A DNA stretch of 43,226 nucleotides from Reinekea sp. G2M2-21 (lineage in GTDB: Bacteria > Pseudomonadota > Gammaproteobacteria > Pseudomonadales > Natronospirillaceae). A program made the translations under genes and the position numbers. Below the pieces are notes generated by a model. It was given only the letters and a program-made list of their open reading frames with translations, did no database searches and had not been told where the DNA came from. The stretch covers positions 1 through 43,226 of the forward strand of contig NZ_JADPQG010000012.1 in the NCBI RefSeq assembly GCF_015687175.1, in the 5' to 3' direction. Below, piece by piece: positions 41,561-43,226 of this stretch (its first letter is position 1; the number at the start of each line of letters is the position of its first letter).

Positions 41561-43226
41561 TCATCGTCGTTTTGAAGTTGGAATAGGGATATTCCAAGGG
41601 TCATCCGAAATACTGTCTTCAATTAACTCTGGTAGCGCTTCTACCTCCTTGGGTTTGATTTTCGGGGTGTTTTGAACTAACTTTTTGTTACCTGAAAGCT
41701 TCGCTTTTGTTTCTTCTATGTCCTTAGAAATCTTGTGATCATTTTCAGATCTAGCTCTTTGGTTTTCTGTCCGTTCTAGAAGCACCGATTCAGTCGTTGA
41801 GGATAATATTTTGCTTATGTGCCTCTTTCGAGTTTTAGCAGGTTCCCATTTTCCCTTGATAAAGAGATAGATATATCGATAGTCCTCTGGATCCCATTTC
41901 GCATCATATCGAGTCGAGACTTTGCTGATCTTGTGAAACTCATTAGAGAAATAATCCATCTTGTTGTATCTGACGTATTTTGATTTTTTAGCCGATAATT
42001 TGTTATCGTGAGTATCTACAAGAGGTAAGGTTGAGTAATAAAACTCGTCTGTCATTTTTTGCTGGCACTTTGGTTTGATTCCAAAGTTTCTTATCGACAT
42101 TTCTTCTAAATCTAGTGCCGTGAGCTTACCAACTTGAGCTTGGTTTTCGTTGTAGCTGGTAAATGCGGTGTTAAGCAAAGATTTAAGATCATCCAATGAC
42201 CAGATTGAATTGCTTTGGGGTTGCGATTTTCCATCGAGCTGTCGAACATTCTTAGCCGCTTTATTGTTGCCTTCAAGATTATGAAAAAAAGTAGTGTTTA
42301 GAAGCCCAAATCCTCGTTCTATTATTCCACCTTTTCTTGGTTGTCCTTCTCTTGACGCAATTATAATTCCGTACAACGCACAGAACGTTTCAAAGCTTGT
42401 GCAAGTCAAATCTTTCCCACCGTCGACATAAATGTATTCTGGCAGTAGTCCAAACTGAACAACCATACTTCGAATACACATCATGACGCTTAGGTAACTA
42501 GGGTTGTTATAGGACAGGAATGCGCCAAGCCACTTATGCGTATATGCATCCCTAATAGCGGTCAACCACGGCTTTTTACCATCAACTGTGAAAACGTCTA
42601 TTTGGGTGTGATCAATATGGCAGTACTGGAGGAAACGAGTTGGCCTGCTAAAGGGCAGATCCAAATCTTTATCGTCGTTTATTAATATGTCTATTTGATA
42701 CGCATGTTTTGCACTAACACGTTTGAATGCTTGTAAAACAGGGGGTAAAGCATTGACTCTGTCGTATATGGTGGTCTTTGACGGCGGGTCCTCATTTTCT
42801 GCGATACACCTGTTTTTTGCCCTTCTAAATACCTCTGCGGTGAGAATTGCCGTATGAGTGAGATAGTGTTCATTGATGACTTCTTTGATTATGATTTGAA
42901 CTTCATCGGATAGCCGAACAGTTCGGTTTCCCCTACCTGGTATATTGGGTATAACAGAAGCAATATGCTGTTCGTTTTTGTTGAAGCTTTCGATCCTTCG
43001 GTACATCGTTCGTTCGGAAATCTTAAGTTCTTCCGCCGCAGCTTTTATCGTAATCTCACCCGATTCAATTCGATGGATAAAGTTGATTGTCTCACTTGCA
43101 GTCTTTAATTTTTCTTTTGAAGACTGTCTAACTAGATTGTCTAGTCGGTTAATATTGAAATTGAAAAGCTGATCAGAACTCTGTAAGGCAGTTTTTCTGA
43201 ATTGGAAAAAGCTTTCTTTATTATTG
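41561..43226 (-). CDS. tnsB: TnsB/TniA-like DDE transposase, 5' end outside window
   Basis: The frame is open without a stop from 41561 to the window edge at 43226, so at least 555 residues; the gene starts beyond the window. An internal ATG at 43006 is not the start: the codons before it encode a helix-turn-helix (ITIKAAAEELKISERTMYRR) belonging to the DNA-binding N-terminus. Counting from that Met, the DDE triad is Asp132 (YCHIDHTQID), Asp195 (IYVDGGKDL) and Glu230 (GGIIERGFG), with the classic 34 residues between Asp and Glu. The C-terminus is acidic to basic and ends in SKRR. Whether a tnsA endonuclease gene lies upstream cannot be seen. Confidence 0.9.
   Translation of the reverse strand, partial: NNKESFFQFRKTALQSSDQLFNFNINRLDNLVRQSSKEKLKTASETINFIHRIESGEITIKAAAEELKISERTMYRRIESFNKNEQHIASVIPNIPGRGNRTVRLSDEVQIIIKEVINEHYLTHTAILTAEVFRRAKNRCIAENEDPPSKTTIYDRVNALPPVLQAFKRVSAKHAYQIDILINDDKDLDLPFSRPTRFLQYCHIDHTQIDVFTVDGKKPWLTAIRDAYTHKWLGAFLSYNNPSYLSVMMCIRSMVVQFGLLPEYIYVDGGKDLTCTSFETFCALYGIIIASREGQPRKGGIIERGFGLLNTTFFHNLEGNNKAAKNVRQLDGKSQPQSNSIWSLDDLKSLLNTAFTSYNENQAQVGKLTALDLEEMSIRNFGIKPKCQQKMTDEFYYSTLPLVDTHDNKLSAKKSKYVRYNKMDYFSNEFHKISKVSTRYDAKWDPEDYRYIYLFIKGKWEPAKTRKRHISKILSSTTESVLLERTENQRARSENDHKISKDIEETKAKLSGNKKLVQNTPKIKPKEVEALPELIEDSISDDPWNIPIPTSKRR

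Overview
The window looks like a chromosome segment of a marine or halophilic gammaproteobacterium of the Oceanospirillales type (Reinekea- or Saccharospirillum-like). That placement is inferred from an ectoine-degradation gene set, SmpB and tmRNA of gammaproteobacterial type (tag ANDDNYALAA), the nrdR-rib-nusB order and gene-dense moderate-GC DNA. It has not been checked against a database.

Layout. 0.5-9.5 kb: a single-haem lipoprotein, two small nucleic-acid-binding proteins (VF530-like and RRM), a GH114-like lipoprotein, a three-gene ABC-2 exporter, a PfkB sugar kinase followed by two tandem GNAT acetyltransferases, L-serine dehydratase and a second single-haem lipoprotein. 10.1-13.9 kb: nrdR-ribD-ribBA-ribH-nusB, with no ribE between ribD and ribBA and with a RibBA whose GTP cyclohydrolase half has lost its zinc cysteines. 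14-19.7 kb: a dipeptide ABC transporter (dppABCDF, minus strand). 20.3-24.7 kb: a basic amino-acid ABC transporter in artPIQM order followed by astE, suggesting arginine/ornithine uptake and use. 24.7-25.7 kb: lrgA-lrgB. 25.9 kb: smpB.

Between smpB and its partner RNA gene ssrA (38.5 kb) lies a 12-kb block of mostly accessory functions. It holds an SDR protein lacking the usual catalytic residues, an ectoine-catabolism operon (doeB2-doeD-doeA-doeC) preceded by a small ORF with a strong ribosome-binding site, and three tandem paralogous lipoproteins (FN3-like C-terminus, Gly/Asp/Thr repeat linkers). The three lipoproteins share one promoter architecture, a conserved box exactly 30 nt from a TACCAT hexamer. 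The block ends with an orphan terminator hinting at a small RNA, and a HemW-like radical-SAM enzyme overlapping a Rof-like Rho inhibitor.

From 38.9 kb to the right edge is AT-richer DNA carrying a Tn7/Tn5053-type transposition operon on the minus strand: DDE transposase TnsB/TniA (running off the window), AAA+ TnsC/TniB and a 468-residue TniQ/TnsD-like target selector. A TGTC-starting, transposon-end-like sequence begins 26 bp after the 3' CCA of ssrA. Three related 18-bp motifs lie between ssrA and tniQ. The simplest reading is a Tn7-like element that homes to a site just downstream of the tmRNA gene. This is the strongest candidate here for a poorly described system.
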